NCBI GenBank assembly: GCA_965224815.1
Contig: CBDDAF010000003.1
Span: forward strand, 2,294,001-2,358,000
Length of the DNA stretch: 64,000 bases
Reading direction: 5' to 3'
From: CAYPEL01 sp036479985
GTDB taxonomy: Bacteria; Pseudomonadota; Gammaproteobacteria; DSM-19610
The number at the start of each line of letters is the position of its first letter. Position 1 is the stretch's first letter. The position numbers and the translations under genes were made by a program. Of the stretch, positions 42,291-50,456 are shown piece after piece. The notes below the pieces were generated by a model, which had not been told where the DNA came from, made no database searches, and saw only the letters and a program-made list of their open reading frames with translations.

Positions 42291-43001
42291 ATGCAGGCAT
42301 TCCCGGAATTTTCAATCCATGCGCTCGAACTCGGGCCGATGGAGAATTTTGTTTATTTAATTGAAGACAAAACCAGCGGGCGTGCGGCGGTGGTTGATCC
42401 TGCCTGGGACGTGCCAGCAGTACTGGGGTTGGCTGAGCAACATAACGTAAAAATTACCGATATTTTACTGACCCATAGCCACCACGATCATATTAATGGT
42501 ATCGAAGATGTGCTTAAAAAATATGATGCCCAGCTACATTTGCTCAAGGCCGAGGCAAAGTTTTGGGGGGCAGATCTGACTATGCCGTCGCTGCATCATG
42601 GTGGCGATAAAATTCAGTTGGGTGAAACAGAGATCGACGTTTTACATACCCCAGGACATACGCCGGGTTCTGCTTGTTACCGGATTGGTGAGCGGCTCAT
42701 CACTGGAGATACTTTGTTTGTGTTCGGTTGCGGCCGCTGTGATTTACGCGGTGGTGACCCGGAGCAAATGTATTCGACATTAAAAGATATGGCGCAAAGT
42801 CTTCCTGCTGAAACAGTCATACTGCCAGGGCACAATTATGCGGAAAAAATGACTTCAACATTGCAGGAGCAAGTTGAGGGTAATCCTTTTATGCATTTTG
42901 ATGAGTCGAGTCGCTTTATAGAGTACCGCATGCACTATCATGACCAGCATCGGCATGGGCCTTACGGCCCGATGGCTAAGGGTCAGGAAATGCCGGATTG
43001 A
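42291..43001 (+). CDS. MBL-fold hydrolase (glyoxalase II-like)
   Basis: 236-residue metallo-beta-lactamase-fold hydrolase with the motif THSHHDHING (binuclear metal site), HTPGHTPGSACYRI, GDTLFVFGCGRCDLRGGDP and ILPGHNYAEKMTSTL. It resembles hydroxyacylglutathione hydrolase and persulfide dioxygenase groups; which one cannot be settled, though the GCGRCDL segment is typical of a GloB-like branch. It starts at ATG 42291 with an AAGGAGA ribosome site; the frame upstream is unconserved. Confidence 0.87.
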   Translation: MQAFPEFSIHALELGPMENFVYLIEDKTSGRAAVVDPAWDVPAVLGLAEQHNVKITDILLTHSHHDHINGIEDVLKKYDAQLHLLKAEAKFWGADLTMPSLHHGGDKIQLGETEIDVLHTPGHTPGSACYRIGERLITGDTLFVFGCGRCDLRGGDPEQMYSTLKDMAQSLPAETVILPGHNYAEKMTSTLQEQVEGNPFMHFDESSRFIEYRMHYHDQHRHGPYGPMAKGQEMPD

Positions 43002-43034
43002 AATAGCCGAGGAAGAAACGGAAAAAAGCTTTGT

Positions 43035-43604
43035 TTGGATGTGTATATATTGGAAACACTACCTGATTATCTGAAACCAGACCTGCGTATTCTTTCAGTT
43101 GGATTGAATCCATCAATTCCATCTGTCGAGGCTGGCTTTTATTTTGCCAATCCGCGCAACCGGTTCTGGAAGGCGTTGCAGCAATCTATATTGGTTGATG
43201 AAGTACTAACGCCGGGTGTGGTCTCAATTGAAAAAATGTTTTCTGATCACGGAATAGGTTTTACCGATTTAGTAAAACGGCCTACACCTGGCATGAAACA
43301 ATTAAAGGCGGTTGATTACCGTGCGGATGCCCCTGTGTTGTTTGATAAAATCATGCGTTATAAACCTGTGGTTGTCTGGTTTCATGGCAAGGTCACCTGG
43401 CAGAAATTTTTGCGCTATGCCATGCAAGAAAAGTGTGGTGAAGTTGGCGGCAGTGAATGGGGCGAGCAGCCATTAAAATTTGATGGTATCCATTTCTATG
43501 TAACGCCAAACCCTAGTCCAGCCAATGCAGCTTTTTCATTGGATGATCTGGTTGCCTGGTATGACAAACTTGCCCGCTATCTGATATCTATTCATGAACT
43601 ATAA
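43035..43604 (+). CDS. mug: G/U mismatch-specific DNA glycosylase (Mug-like)
   Basis: 189-residue UDG-superfamily enzyme. RILSVGLNPSIPSVEAGFYFANPRNRFWKALQQS carries the Mug/TDG motif 1 (GLNPS) and the FANPRNRFW segment, and FYVTPNPSPANAAF the motif 2 region. It would excise uracil or ethenocytosine opposite guanine. The start is uncertain: TTG 43035 or GTG 43041, neither with a strong ribosome site. Confidence 0.88.
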   Translation: MDVYILETLPDYLKPDLRILSVGLNPSIPSVEAGFYFANPRNRFWKALQQSILVDEVLTPGVVSIEKMFSDHGIGFTDLVKRPTPGMKQLKAVDYRADAPVLFDKIMRYKPVVVWFHGKVTWQKFLRYAMQEKCGEVGGSEWGEQPLKFDGIHFYVTPNPSPANAAFSLDDLVAWYDKLARYLISIHEL

Positions 43605-43605
43605 A

Positions 43606-43843
43606 ATCTCACTAAGCCGCACAGCACGCTAAGGAAGCTCTGATTAATTAGCGGGAATTTGTAGGAGCGGCTTCAGCCGCGATGGACGTTGCACACATCG
43701 CGGCTGAAGCCGCTCCTACAGAATTTGCACTGTTGTTCGCCATAACAAAATGTACGACATCAGCGGTTCCCTAAATATTAACAAGCCGTCTTAAAGATAT
43801 TTTTAAAATCTCTCCTCGGCGTGCTTTGCGTCTCTGCGAGAGA
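43606..43843. repeat. CGCAAAG-type inverted repeat split by a MITE
   Basis: The left arm at 43608-43634 (CTCACTAAGCCGCACAGCACGCTAAGG) is imperfectly complementary to 43810-43842 (TCTCCTCGGCGTGCTTTGCG...). The 141-base MITE/REP copy 6 lies between them, consistent with an insertion into the loop of a former compact hairpin. Confidence 0.6.
43632..43772. mobile_element. MITE/REP element copy 6 (complete)
   Basis: 141 bases, with left end AGGAAGCTCTGATTAAT and right end CATCAGCGGTTCCCT. The REP palindrome at 43660-43720 uses CTTCAGCCG instead of CTTTAGCCG, with the matching change in the other arm (GGCTGAAG), so pairing is preserved. Confidence 0.8.
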
Positions 43844-43926
43844 AATACAGGTGTTTATGAGAAACGCTACCTGGATGTTTTTGGTTTGTGATTGACAGAC
43901 TAAAATCGGACAGGCACACTCATCGC

Positions 43927-44025
43927 ATGAATAAGGATTACTCTCTGATTGCAGCCCTGAAGGCGATGCGCGTATGCAAATGGCATATTCGAGCAGTTGG
44001 TTGCGTGCCGGAGGAAAGTAATTAG
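43927..44025 (+). CDS. Possible 32-residue leader ORF (uncertain)
   Basis: An ATG frame encodes MNKDYSLIAALKAMRVCKWH-type sequence, ending with TAG at 44023. A terminator hairpin follows 29 bases later, and then the EamA gene. No good ribosome site is seen, so this may be chance. No run of one regulatory codon is present. Confidence 0.2.
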   Translation: MNKDYSLIAALKAMRVCKWHIRAVGCVPEESN

Positions 44026-44053
44026 TTTAGGTTAGTATCCAAGCAATTTTTCC

Positions 44054-44087
44054 AAAGGCCGCAGATCGAAAGACTGCGGCCTTTTTT
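44054..44087 (+). terminator. Terminator hairpin directly before the EamA gene
   Basis: AAAGGCCGCAG (44054-44064) pairs with CTGCGGCCTTT (44074-44084) around a nine-base loop, followed by a T-run. Its T-tract ends just before the ribosome site AAAGGTG of the next gene, as in a transcription attenuator. Confidence 0.75.
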
Positions 44088-44107
44088 GTTTTTTAAAGGT
44101 GAACATT

Positions 44108-44986
44108 ATGTCTGTCCCGGCAGCATTTATCGGCGTCATACTAATCTGGTCAACAACACCGCTGGCAATTCAGTGGAGTAGTGCTGAGGCGGGTTTTTTA
44201 TATGGTGTGATGGCGCGCATGCTGCTTGGATTACTGGTCTGCCTGTTAGTTTTACGGGTCATTGGTATTCCGTTGTGCTGGCATCGTGAAGCACGCCGTA
44301 CTTATATCGCAGCCGGAATGGGTATTTATGGTGCCATGACCTGCGTTTATTGGTCTGCGCAATATATTCCATCTGGATGGATTGCAGTTGTTTTTGGCTT
44401 GTCGCCATTGTTAACCAGTTTGTTGGCATTCTGGTGGTTAGGCGAAGGCCGGTTGTCATTGTTACGCATCGCTGGTTTGTTAACCGGTGTTGGTGGTTTG
44501 TTGGTTATGTTTGGTAATGGTGCCACGTTAGGGCCAGATGTCGCTTATGGTGTATTGGGTGTTTTTCTGTCTGTTGTGTTGCATTCGATCAGTGCGGTTT
44601 GGGTAAGGGCTGTGGGTGGAAATATCCCGGCGTTAGCAGTGACAGCAGGTGGCTTGAGTATTGCTACACCTTTGTTTGTGTTGACCTGGTTTATCTTTGA
44701 TGGACAGTGGCCTGTTGTTCTGTCAGAGCGGACGCGTTTTTCGATTGTCTATCTGGCCGTGTTCGGTTCGGTACTGGGATTTTTTTGGTACTTTTATTTA
44801 TTACGCAAGATGGAAGCGGCGCAGGTTAATCTGCTGACATTGATAACGCCGGTGACAGCATTGTTACTTGGCCATTGGTTAAACAATGAGGTGTTGATGC
44901 CACAAATCTGGTTTGGAGTAGCGTTGATTACGGCTGGGCTGTTTTTTTACCAGTGGGATTTGTTACAGGCACGTCGTTCTGGCTGA
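44108..44986 (+). CDS. EamA/DMT-family transporter
   Basis: 292-residue membrane protein with ten predicted segments in two EamA halves (VILIWSTTPLAIQWSSAEAGF; GWIAVVFGLSPLLTSLLAFWWLGE; QVNLLTLITPVTALLLGHWLNNE). Members export amino acids, purines or other metabolites; the substrate is unknown. I start at ATG 44108, seven bases after AAAGGTG; a GTG at 44099 overlaps that ribosome site. Its 3' end overlaps the convergent secreted-protein gene by 59 bases. Confidence 0.85.
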   Translation: MSVPAAFIGVILIWSTTPLAIQWSSAEAGFLYGVMARMLLGLLVCLLVLRVIGIPLCWHREARRTYIAAGMGIYGAMTCVYWSAQYIPSGWIAVVFGLSPLLTSLLAFWWLGEGRLSLLRIAGLLTGVGGLLVMFGNGATLGPDVAYGVLGVFLSVVLHSISAVWVRAVGGNIPALAVTAGGLSIATPLFVLTWFIFDGQWPVVLSERTRFSIVYLAVFGSVLGFFWYFYLLRKMEAAQVNLLTLITPVTALLLGHWLNNEVLMPQIWFGVALITAGLFFYQWDLLQARRSG

Positions 44987-45377
44987 CAAATTTGTTCCAG
45001 CCGCCTTCTTTGCCGGGTGCCAGGTTAACGCGTTCCTGGTAGAGAACGGTCGTCATATCTGCAACTGCATTGGTGAAATTCATGTTTGGATTAACAGCGC
45101 AGTAACCTTCCAGCCAGTTAAGAATATCGTCCATACTCTTGCCGCCGCGGATGTCATAAGTACTGGCAGCAGCGTTGTTGACCGCTGAAAAGTAACCGGC
45201 CAGCCAATTGTGATACCAGCGCTCGGACTGGTTGCTACGGTCTCTGGCAACCAGATAAGTGGCACAGTTCTCAGCCCCAACGCCAAATACCGCGAATTGC
45301 TCATCGACATCCCTGGCATGACCAGGAGCAGTTAGTAAGAGTAAAAGTAGACCTTGAAAGAAAGGTTTTAACGCCAT
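44928..45377 (-). CDS. Small secreted protein, HdeA-like in layout
   Basis: 149 residues: a signal peptide (FFQGLLLLLLTAPGHA) and a helical mature domain with two Cys (AENCATYLVARD and LEGYCAVNP), whose spacing suggests one disulfide, reminiscent of HdeA/HdeB-type proteins. It is not a confirmed homologue. ATG 45377 is preferred; an in-frame ATG at 45398 is also possible. The 3' end overlaps the EamA gene by 59 bases. Confidence 0.6.
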   Translation of the reverse strand: MALKPFFQGLLLLLLTAPGHARDVDEQFAVFGVGAENCATYLVARDRSNQSERWYHNWLAGYFSAVNNAAASTYDIRGGKSMDDILNWLEGYCAVNPNMNFTNAVADMTTVLYQERVNLAPGKEGGWNKFVSQNDVPVTNPTGKKTAQP

Positions 45378-45490
45378 GATGAAAATTTTGAGTATCAAAT
45401 ACAGTTGAGTTAGCCTTACATCGGCGGTTAGCTGGCCGAACTAAATCTGGAATAGAAAACTGAATATTTTGGTAGGGATTAATACTAGTG

Positions 45491-45507
45491 TGTCGAGATT
45501 TTTGACA
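45491..45507. promoter_or_regulatory. Upstream activator palindrome 1
   Basis: TGTCGAGATTTTTGACA: TGTC-N9-GACA, about 177 bases before the predicted sigma-54 start. The second copy is 81 bases downstream. Confidence 0.5.
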
Positions 45508-45571
45508 TTTTGTATCGAAGGGCTATCTATTTGAAATTTAAGGATATTGACTCATTCTAAATAGTTATATT

Positions 45572-45588
45572 TGTCGAATAATTTGACA
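45572..45588. promoter_or_regulatory. Upstream activator palindrome 2
   Basis: TGTCGAATAATTTGACA, with 13 of 17 bases equal to copy 1 and the same TGTC-N9-GACA form, both followed by TT. It is centred about 96 bases before the predicted start, a usual distance for enhancer-binding proteins. Confidence 0.5.
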
Positions 45589-45649
45589 TTGTGACCTTTG
45601 CTGGAAGTGGGTTAATTTTAAGTAACTGTTTCAATTGCAGTATAATTTG

Positions 45650-45665
45650 TGGCGCGGGATTTGCT
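45650..45665 (+). promoter_or_regulatory. Candidate sigma-54 promoter
   Basis: TGGCGCG-GGAT-TTGCT matches TGGCACG-N4-TTGCW, with GG (45651-45652) and GC (45663-45664) separated by exactly ten bases. A sigma-70-like TATAAT at 45641-45646, with a poor TTAAGT at -35, overlaps upstream and is the competing reading. Confidence 0.6.
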
Positions 45666-45767
45666 TTATTAACGTGAGAGAGTGCGTAATCTATACTGAA
45701 TACGCGTATTAGGAGGTTCAAGACTGCGCGGTGAGAGGCCGGTCTTGATTTACGGAGGAGAGGAATA

Positions 45768-46565
45768 ATGAATAAGCGCGGAATCGCGACATATTTTGCG
45801 TCAGCAGTATTGCTGGCAGCAGTTTCAAACGTTCAAGCATCTACAGTCTACGACTTTAGAAGTAACGGTACGAGCTATACAGAAGTTAATGGGTCAGGCT
45901 ATGGTAATGGCTTGGACTTTGGCAATATGACAGCAACAGCCTGGGCTACAACAGGTGTACCGACTAATAATAATTCCCTAATTGACAGCGCCCAAATTCA
46001 CCAATGGGGCACTGGCCTGGGTTCTTGTAATAAAGAAGAGGGGCTGGCCTTTGGTGGTTGTAGTACTAGTACCGAGCACCAGGTAGATAATATTGGTGAT
46101 GATGACTACGTTTTGTTTCTTTTTGACCAAACTGTACAGTTTGACAAAATAAAAATTAACCCTTTCTTCTCATCTGATCGCGATGTGAGTTACTGGATCG
46201 GGAATATTTCCAGTGCAAGTGTGATGATGGGTTTAGATCCTGCTGATCTGGATCCTTCAAATACACCTCCACCTTCAGGTAGTGCAACAATTAATTCAAC
46301 TGATTTTCCTTTCTATAATCAAAAGAATTTTGGTTCGGGTAGTAGCGTCAAGACAGTAAATTTTGCAAATAATGCTGTTGGTGGCAATATTGGTAATGCT
46401 TTATTGTTCGCTGCTCGGGCGGATGCAGGGAATGGCTATGATAATGACTACTTCAAGATTCGTTCTTTAGAAGTCAGTACTGTGGTACCAGTTCCGGCGG
46501 CAGTCTGGCTGTTCGGTTCAGGTCTATTGGGCTTAGTCGGCGTTGCACGCCGTAAAGCCAGCTAG
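45768..46565 (+). CDS. VPLPA-CTERM sorting domain protein
   Basis: 265-residue exported protein: a signal peptide (YFASAVLLAAVSNVQAS), an Asn/Gly/Ser-rich beta-type body with two Cys, and a C-terminal sorting signal made of VPVPAAVWLFGSGLLGL followed by basic ARRKAS. Proteins with this tail are cut and anchored by an exosortase and usually coincide with exopolysaccharide production. No exosortase gene is in this window. The GGAGGAGAGG ribosome site is strong, and a 45720-45747 hairpin sits in the leader. A terminator follows. Confidence 0.88.
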   Translation: MNKRGIATYFASAVLLAAVSNVQASTVYDFRSNGTSYTEVNGSGYGNGLDFGNMTATAWATTGVPTNNNSLIDSAQIHQWGTGLGSCNKEEGLAFGGCSTSTEHQVDNIGDDDYVLFLFDQTVQFDKIKINPFFSSDRDVSYWIGNISSASVMMGLDPADLDPSNTPPPSGSATINSTDFPFYNQKNFGSGSSVKTVNFANNAVGGNIGNALLFAARADAGNGYDNDYFKIRSLEVSTVVPVPAAVWLFGSGLLGLVGVARRKAS

Positions 46566-46581
46566 ATTTATACTGTTCAAT

Positions 46582-46610
46582 AAAAAAGCCCGGCATTGCC
46601 GGGCTTTTTT
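46582..46610 (+). terminator. Terminator after the VPLPA-CTERM gene
   Basis: AAGCCCGGC-ATT-GCCGGGCTT with A- and T-runs on either side; it can work on both strands. Confidence 0.9.
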
Positions 46611-46657
46611 ATGGTCTATACTTTTTTGCAGGAATAGATAATCAGGAGAATGCAATC

Positions 46658-47128
46658 ATGAGCATAGCCAGCGGCGTCATAAATTATCTGGTTGATCAGC
46701 GAGTAGATTTTGATGTGGTTAGTCACCCGCGTTCAGTAACAAGTCAGGAAACGGCCCAAAGTTCCCATGTGTCAGGTGATAATCTGGCCAAGTCAGTGGT
46801 TCTTGAGGATGAGCGCGGCTATCTGCTTGCCGTATTGCCTGCCAGTTGTCGGGTTGATCTTGGGGAATTGCACCGGCTAACCAACCGTAATCTGGGTTTG
46901 GCTACAGAGTTTGAGTTGGGGGCTTTGTTTGATGATTGTGAAACCGGCGCGGTTCCACCGCTTGGTTCGGCTTATGAGTTGGAAACCATCGTTGACGATA
47001 GTCTGGCAGAGCAGCCAGATATTTATTTTGAAGCAGGCGACCATGAACAGTTGATCCATGTGAGCTCAGAAGTATTTGATACGCTAATGTCGGAGGCCTA
47101 CGTCACGCATTTCAGTCGGCATATATAA
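46658..47128 (+). CDS. YbaK/ProX-domain aminoacyl-tRNA deacylase
   Basis: 156-residue editing-domain protein: VISHPRS-type start (FDVVSHPRSVTSQETAQSSHVSGDNLAKSVVLEDERGYLLAVLPASCRVDL) with the conserved Lys of NLAKSVV, and GAVPPLGSAYELETIVDDSL containing the GxxPP/G motif. It hydrolyses mischarged tRNAs; specificity is unknown. It is a single gene between a terminator and the tRNA operon. Confidence 0.85.
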   Translation: MSIASGVINYLVDQRVDFDVVSHPRSVTSQETAQSSHVSGDNLAKSVVLEDERGYLLAVLPASCRVDLGELHRLTNRNLGLATEFELGALFDDCETGAVPPLGSAYELETIVDDSLAEQPDIYFEAGDHEQLIHVSSEVFDTLMSEAYVTHFSRHI

Positions 47129-47229
47129 TTATCGCGGCTATTTTACATTGCGGTCGCCATAAAATTGACGGGATTTATGCTTGTTACATCGAGCGCCCTA
47201 TTTATTCTGCAAATTGAGTCCCTCCGCAG

Positions 47230-47258
47230 TTGACACCCATTGACAGGTAAATCACAAT
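47230..47258 (+). promoter_or_regulatory. Promoter of the tRNA-tuf operon
   Basis: TTGACA at 47230-47235, 17-base spacer, CACAAT at 47253-47258, giving a start near 47265, ten bases before tRNA-Tyr. Confidence 0.6.
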
Positions 47259-47274
47259 ACCCGGCTTGCATTGC

Positions 47275-47359
47275 GGAGGGGTTCCCGAGCGGCCAAAGGG
47301 ATCAGACTGTAAATCTGACGGTTCATCCTTCGGAGGTTCGAATCCTCCCCCCTCCACCA
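47275..47359 (+). tRNA. tRNA-Tyr (GTA)
   Basis: Type II tRNA with a long variable arm. Acceptor GGAGGGG / CCCCTCC, anticodon loop ACTGTAAAT (GTA), T-arm GGAGGTTCGAATCCTCC, discriminator A, encoded CCA. First gene of the tRNA-tuf cluster. Confidence 0.95.
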
Positions 47360-47366
47360 GGCTGAG

Positions 47367-47448
47367 AGTTTTAAAGGGGACAGACCCCAATTTTTACACT
47401 ACATGAAAGATTTTGGTGAAAAAATTGGGGTCTGTCCCCTTTAAAACT
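47367..47448. repeat. Perfect 29-bp-arm hairpin inside the tRNA operon
   Basis: Left arm 47367-47395 (AGTTTTAAAGGGGACAGACC...) and right arm 47420-47448 are perfect complements with a 24-base loop. The GGGGACAGACCCC / GGGGTCTGTCCCC core is a known REP-like motif near RAYT-type transposase genes in other genomes (from memory). It lies between tRNA-Tyr and tRNA-Gly. Confidence 0.9.
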
Positions 47449-47457
47449 TTTAATACT

Positions 47458-47531
47458 GCGGGTGTAGTTTAATGGTAGAACTTCAGCCTTCCAAGCTGAA
47501 TACGTGGGTTCGATTCCCATCACCCGCTCCA
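47458..47531 (+). tRNA. tRNA-Gly (TCC)
   Basis: Acceptor GCGGGTG / CACCCGC, anticodon loop CTTCCAA (TCC), T-arm GTGGGTTCGATTCCCAT, discriminator T, encoded CCA. Confidence 0.95.
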
Positions 47532-47551
47532 TAATGGGTGTAAAGAATCAT

Positions 47552-47627
<76 letters not shown>

Positions 47628-47713
47628 TTTGGGTAGTAATGTAGACAGCGTGCTTTTAGGTCAGCATTACGATTTGAGATTTATTTTTTGATATAACTGG
47701 AGAGATAACCGGT

Positions 47714-48904
<1,191 letters not shown>

Positions 48905-48912
48905 TTAAATAT

Positions 48913-48988
48913 AGGCCAGTAGCTCAATTGGCAGAGCGACGGTCTCCAAAACCGTAGGTTGGGGGTTCGATTCCCTCCTGGCCTGCCA
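48913..48988 (+). tRNA. tRNA-Trp (CCA)
   Basis: Acceptor AGGCCAG / CTGGCCT, anticodon loop TCTCCAAAA (CCA), T-arm GGGGGTTCGATTCCCTC, discriminator G, encoded CCA. It lies between tuf and secE, the usual order. Confidence 0.95.
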
Positions 48989-49006
48989 TATTTATTAAAG
49001 AGAGAC

Positions 49007-49378
49007 ATGAATACAGAAACGCAGGCATCCAGCCTGGATACAGTAAAACTGGCACTGGCGTTGCTATTGCTTGGCGGTGCTGTTGTGGCTTTTTACTGGT
49101 TCAGCGATCAGTCTTTATTGCTACGTGTGCTCGGTTTACTGGCTGTTGCCGGTGTTTCAATCGCAATCGCAGCGCAAACAGCACTTGGACGGACTACCTG
49201 GGGTTTTATAGGTGATACTCGCACGGAAGTGCGTAAGGTAGTCTGGCCAACGCGCGCAGAAACAGTCCAAACAACCATGGTGGTCATGATTATGGTGATC
49301 ATTCTGGGTGTCATTCTTTGGATGCTGGATATGTTTTTGTTTTGGGCGATTCGTGTACTCACCGGACAAGGGGGCTGA
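49007..49378 (+). CDS. secE: Preprotein translocase subunit SecE
   Basis: Essential inner-membrane subunit that clamps SecY. At 123 residues it has three hydrophobic segments, like E. coli SecE, the last being IMVIILGVILWMLDMFLFWAI. The conserved cytoplasmic helix is RTEVRKVVWPTRAETVQTTMVV. I start at ATG 49007; the longer frame reads through tRNA-Trp. Confidence 0.94.
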   Translation: MNTETQASSLDTVKLALALLLLGGAVVAFYWFSDQSLLLRVLGLLAVAGVSIAIAAQTALGRTTWGFIGDTRTEVRKVVWPTRAETVQTTMVVMIMVIILGVILWMLDMFLFWAIRVLTGQGG

Positions 49379-49381
49379 TTC

Positions 49382-49915
49382 ATGTCGTTGCGCTGGTATG
49401 TAGTACACGCCTATTCCGGATTTGAAAACCGAGTCAGGGAATCCTTGAATGAGCGCGTTGTGCGCAGTGGATTAGAGGAAAAGTTTGGTGACGTCATGGT
49501 GCCGACCGAGGAAGTGGTTGAGATTCGTGATGGTCAGAAACGTAGAAGTGAACGAAAATTTTTCCCCGGTTATGTGTTGGTGCAGATGGAAATGGATGAC
49601 GATACCTGGCACCTGGTCAAAGATGTGCCGAAAGTGCTTGGCTTTATTGGGGGTACATCGGATCGACCGGCGCCCATTTCTGATAAAGAAGCTAACAATA
49701 TATTGCAGCGCGTACAGGAAGGAGTCGAAAAACCGCGGCCAAAAGTTTTATTCGAGCCGGGCGAGGTGGTACGTGTGACGGATGGGCCGTTTAATGACTT
49801 TAACGGTGTCGTGGAAGAAGTGAATTATGAAAAGAGTAAATTGCGTGTTGCAGTTATGATTTTCGGGCGTTCCACACCGGTTGACCTGGATTTTGGGCAG
49901 GTCGAAAAAGGTTAG
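49382..49915 (+). CDS. nusG: Transcription termination/antitermination protein NusG
   Basis: 177 residues. NGN domain (WYVVHAYSGFENRVRESL, FPGYVLVQMEMDDDTWHLVKDVPKVLGFIGG) and KOW domain (FEPGEVVRVTDGPFNDFNGVVEEVNYEKSKLRV). It binds RNA polymerase and couples it to Rho or ribosomes. It begins three bases after secE. Confidence 0.97.
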   Translation: MSLRWYVVHAYSGFENRVRESLNERVVRSGLEEKFGDVMVPTEEVVEIRDGQKRRSERKFFPGYVLVQMEMDDDTWHLVKDVPKVLGFIGGTSDRPAPISDKEANNILQRVQEGVEKPRPKVLFEPGEVVRVTDGPFNDFNGVVEEVNYEKSKLRVAVMIFGRSTPVDLDFGQVEKG

Positions 49916-50018
49916 TTATTTATATTGTAGGGGCGGATAAAACCGCATCTACAGCAATTTTAAACAGGGGAGCTGATAATAAGTAATTTATCAGCGCTTG
50001 TACCCACAGGAGTAAAAC
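49916..50018 (+). promoter_or_regulatory. rplK-rplA leader with hairpin
   Basis: Contains a degenerate REP piece (TGTAGGGGCGG...CCGCATCTACA, about 49926-49953) and a perfect hairpin GCTGATAA-taagtaat-TTATCAGC near 49972-49995, followed by the AGGAG site of rplK. In E. coli, L1 represses this operon at the rplK leader; the hairpin is the candidate site here. Confidence 0.45.
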
Positions 50019-50453
50019 ATGGCTAAGAAAATTGAAGCTTATATCAAGCTGCAGGTGCCTGCTCAGGAAGCTAATCCTAGTCCGCCAGTGGGTCCAGCGT
50101 TAGGTCAGCACGGCGTGAATATCATGGAATTCTGCAAGGCGTTCAACGCTAAAACGCAGAACATGGAAAAAAGCATGCCGGTGCCGGTTGTGATCACAGT
50201 TTACAATGACCGCAGCTTTACTTTCATCACTAAAACACCACCGGCTGCGGTCTTGCTCAAAAAAGCCGCAGGTATCCAGAAAGGCTCAGGTACACCTAAC
50301 ACCGATAAGGTTGGCAAGGTTAACCGGGCGCAACTCGAAGAGATTGCCAAAACCAAGATGGAAGATCTGAATGCCGCTGACCTGGATGGTGCGGTCAAAA
50401 TTATTGCTGGTAGCGCCCGCAGCATGGGCCTTGATGTTGAAGGGTTGGATTAA
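50019..50453 (+). CDS. rplK: 50S ribosomal protein L11
   Basis: 144 residues: KLQVPAQEANPSPPVGPALGQHGVNIMEFCKAFNA, then the rRNA-binding C-terminal domain (PPAAVLLKKAAGIQKGSG, ARSMGLDVEG). It forms the GTPase-associated centre. Confidence 0.98.
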   Translation: MAKKIEAYIKLQVPAQEANPSPPVGPALGQHGVNIMEFCKAFNAKTQNMEKSMPVPVVITVYNDRSFTFITKTPPAAVLLKKAAGIQKGSGTPNTDKVGKVNRAQLEEIAKTKMEDLNAADLDGAVKIIAGSARSMGLDVEGLD

Positions 50454-50456
50454 GCC

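Noticed and set aside
45641..45646. TATAAT as the main promoter of the VPLPA-CTERM gene
   Set aside because: The -35 at correct spacing (TTAAGT) is poor and there is no extended -10; the sigma-54 reading explains the upstream palindromes better, though it is not excluded.
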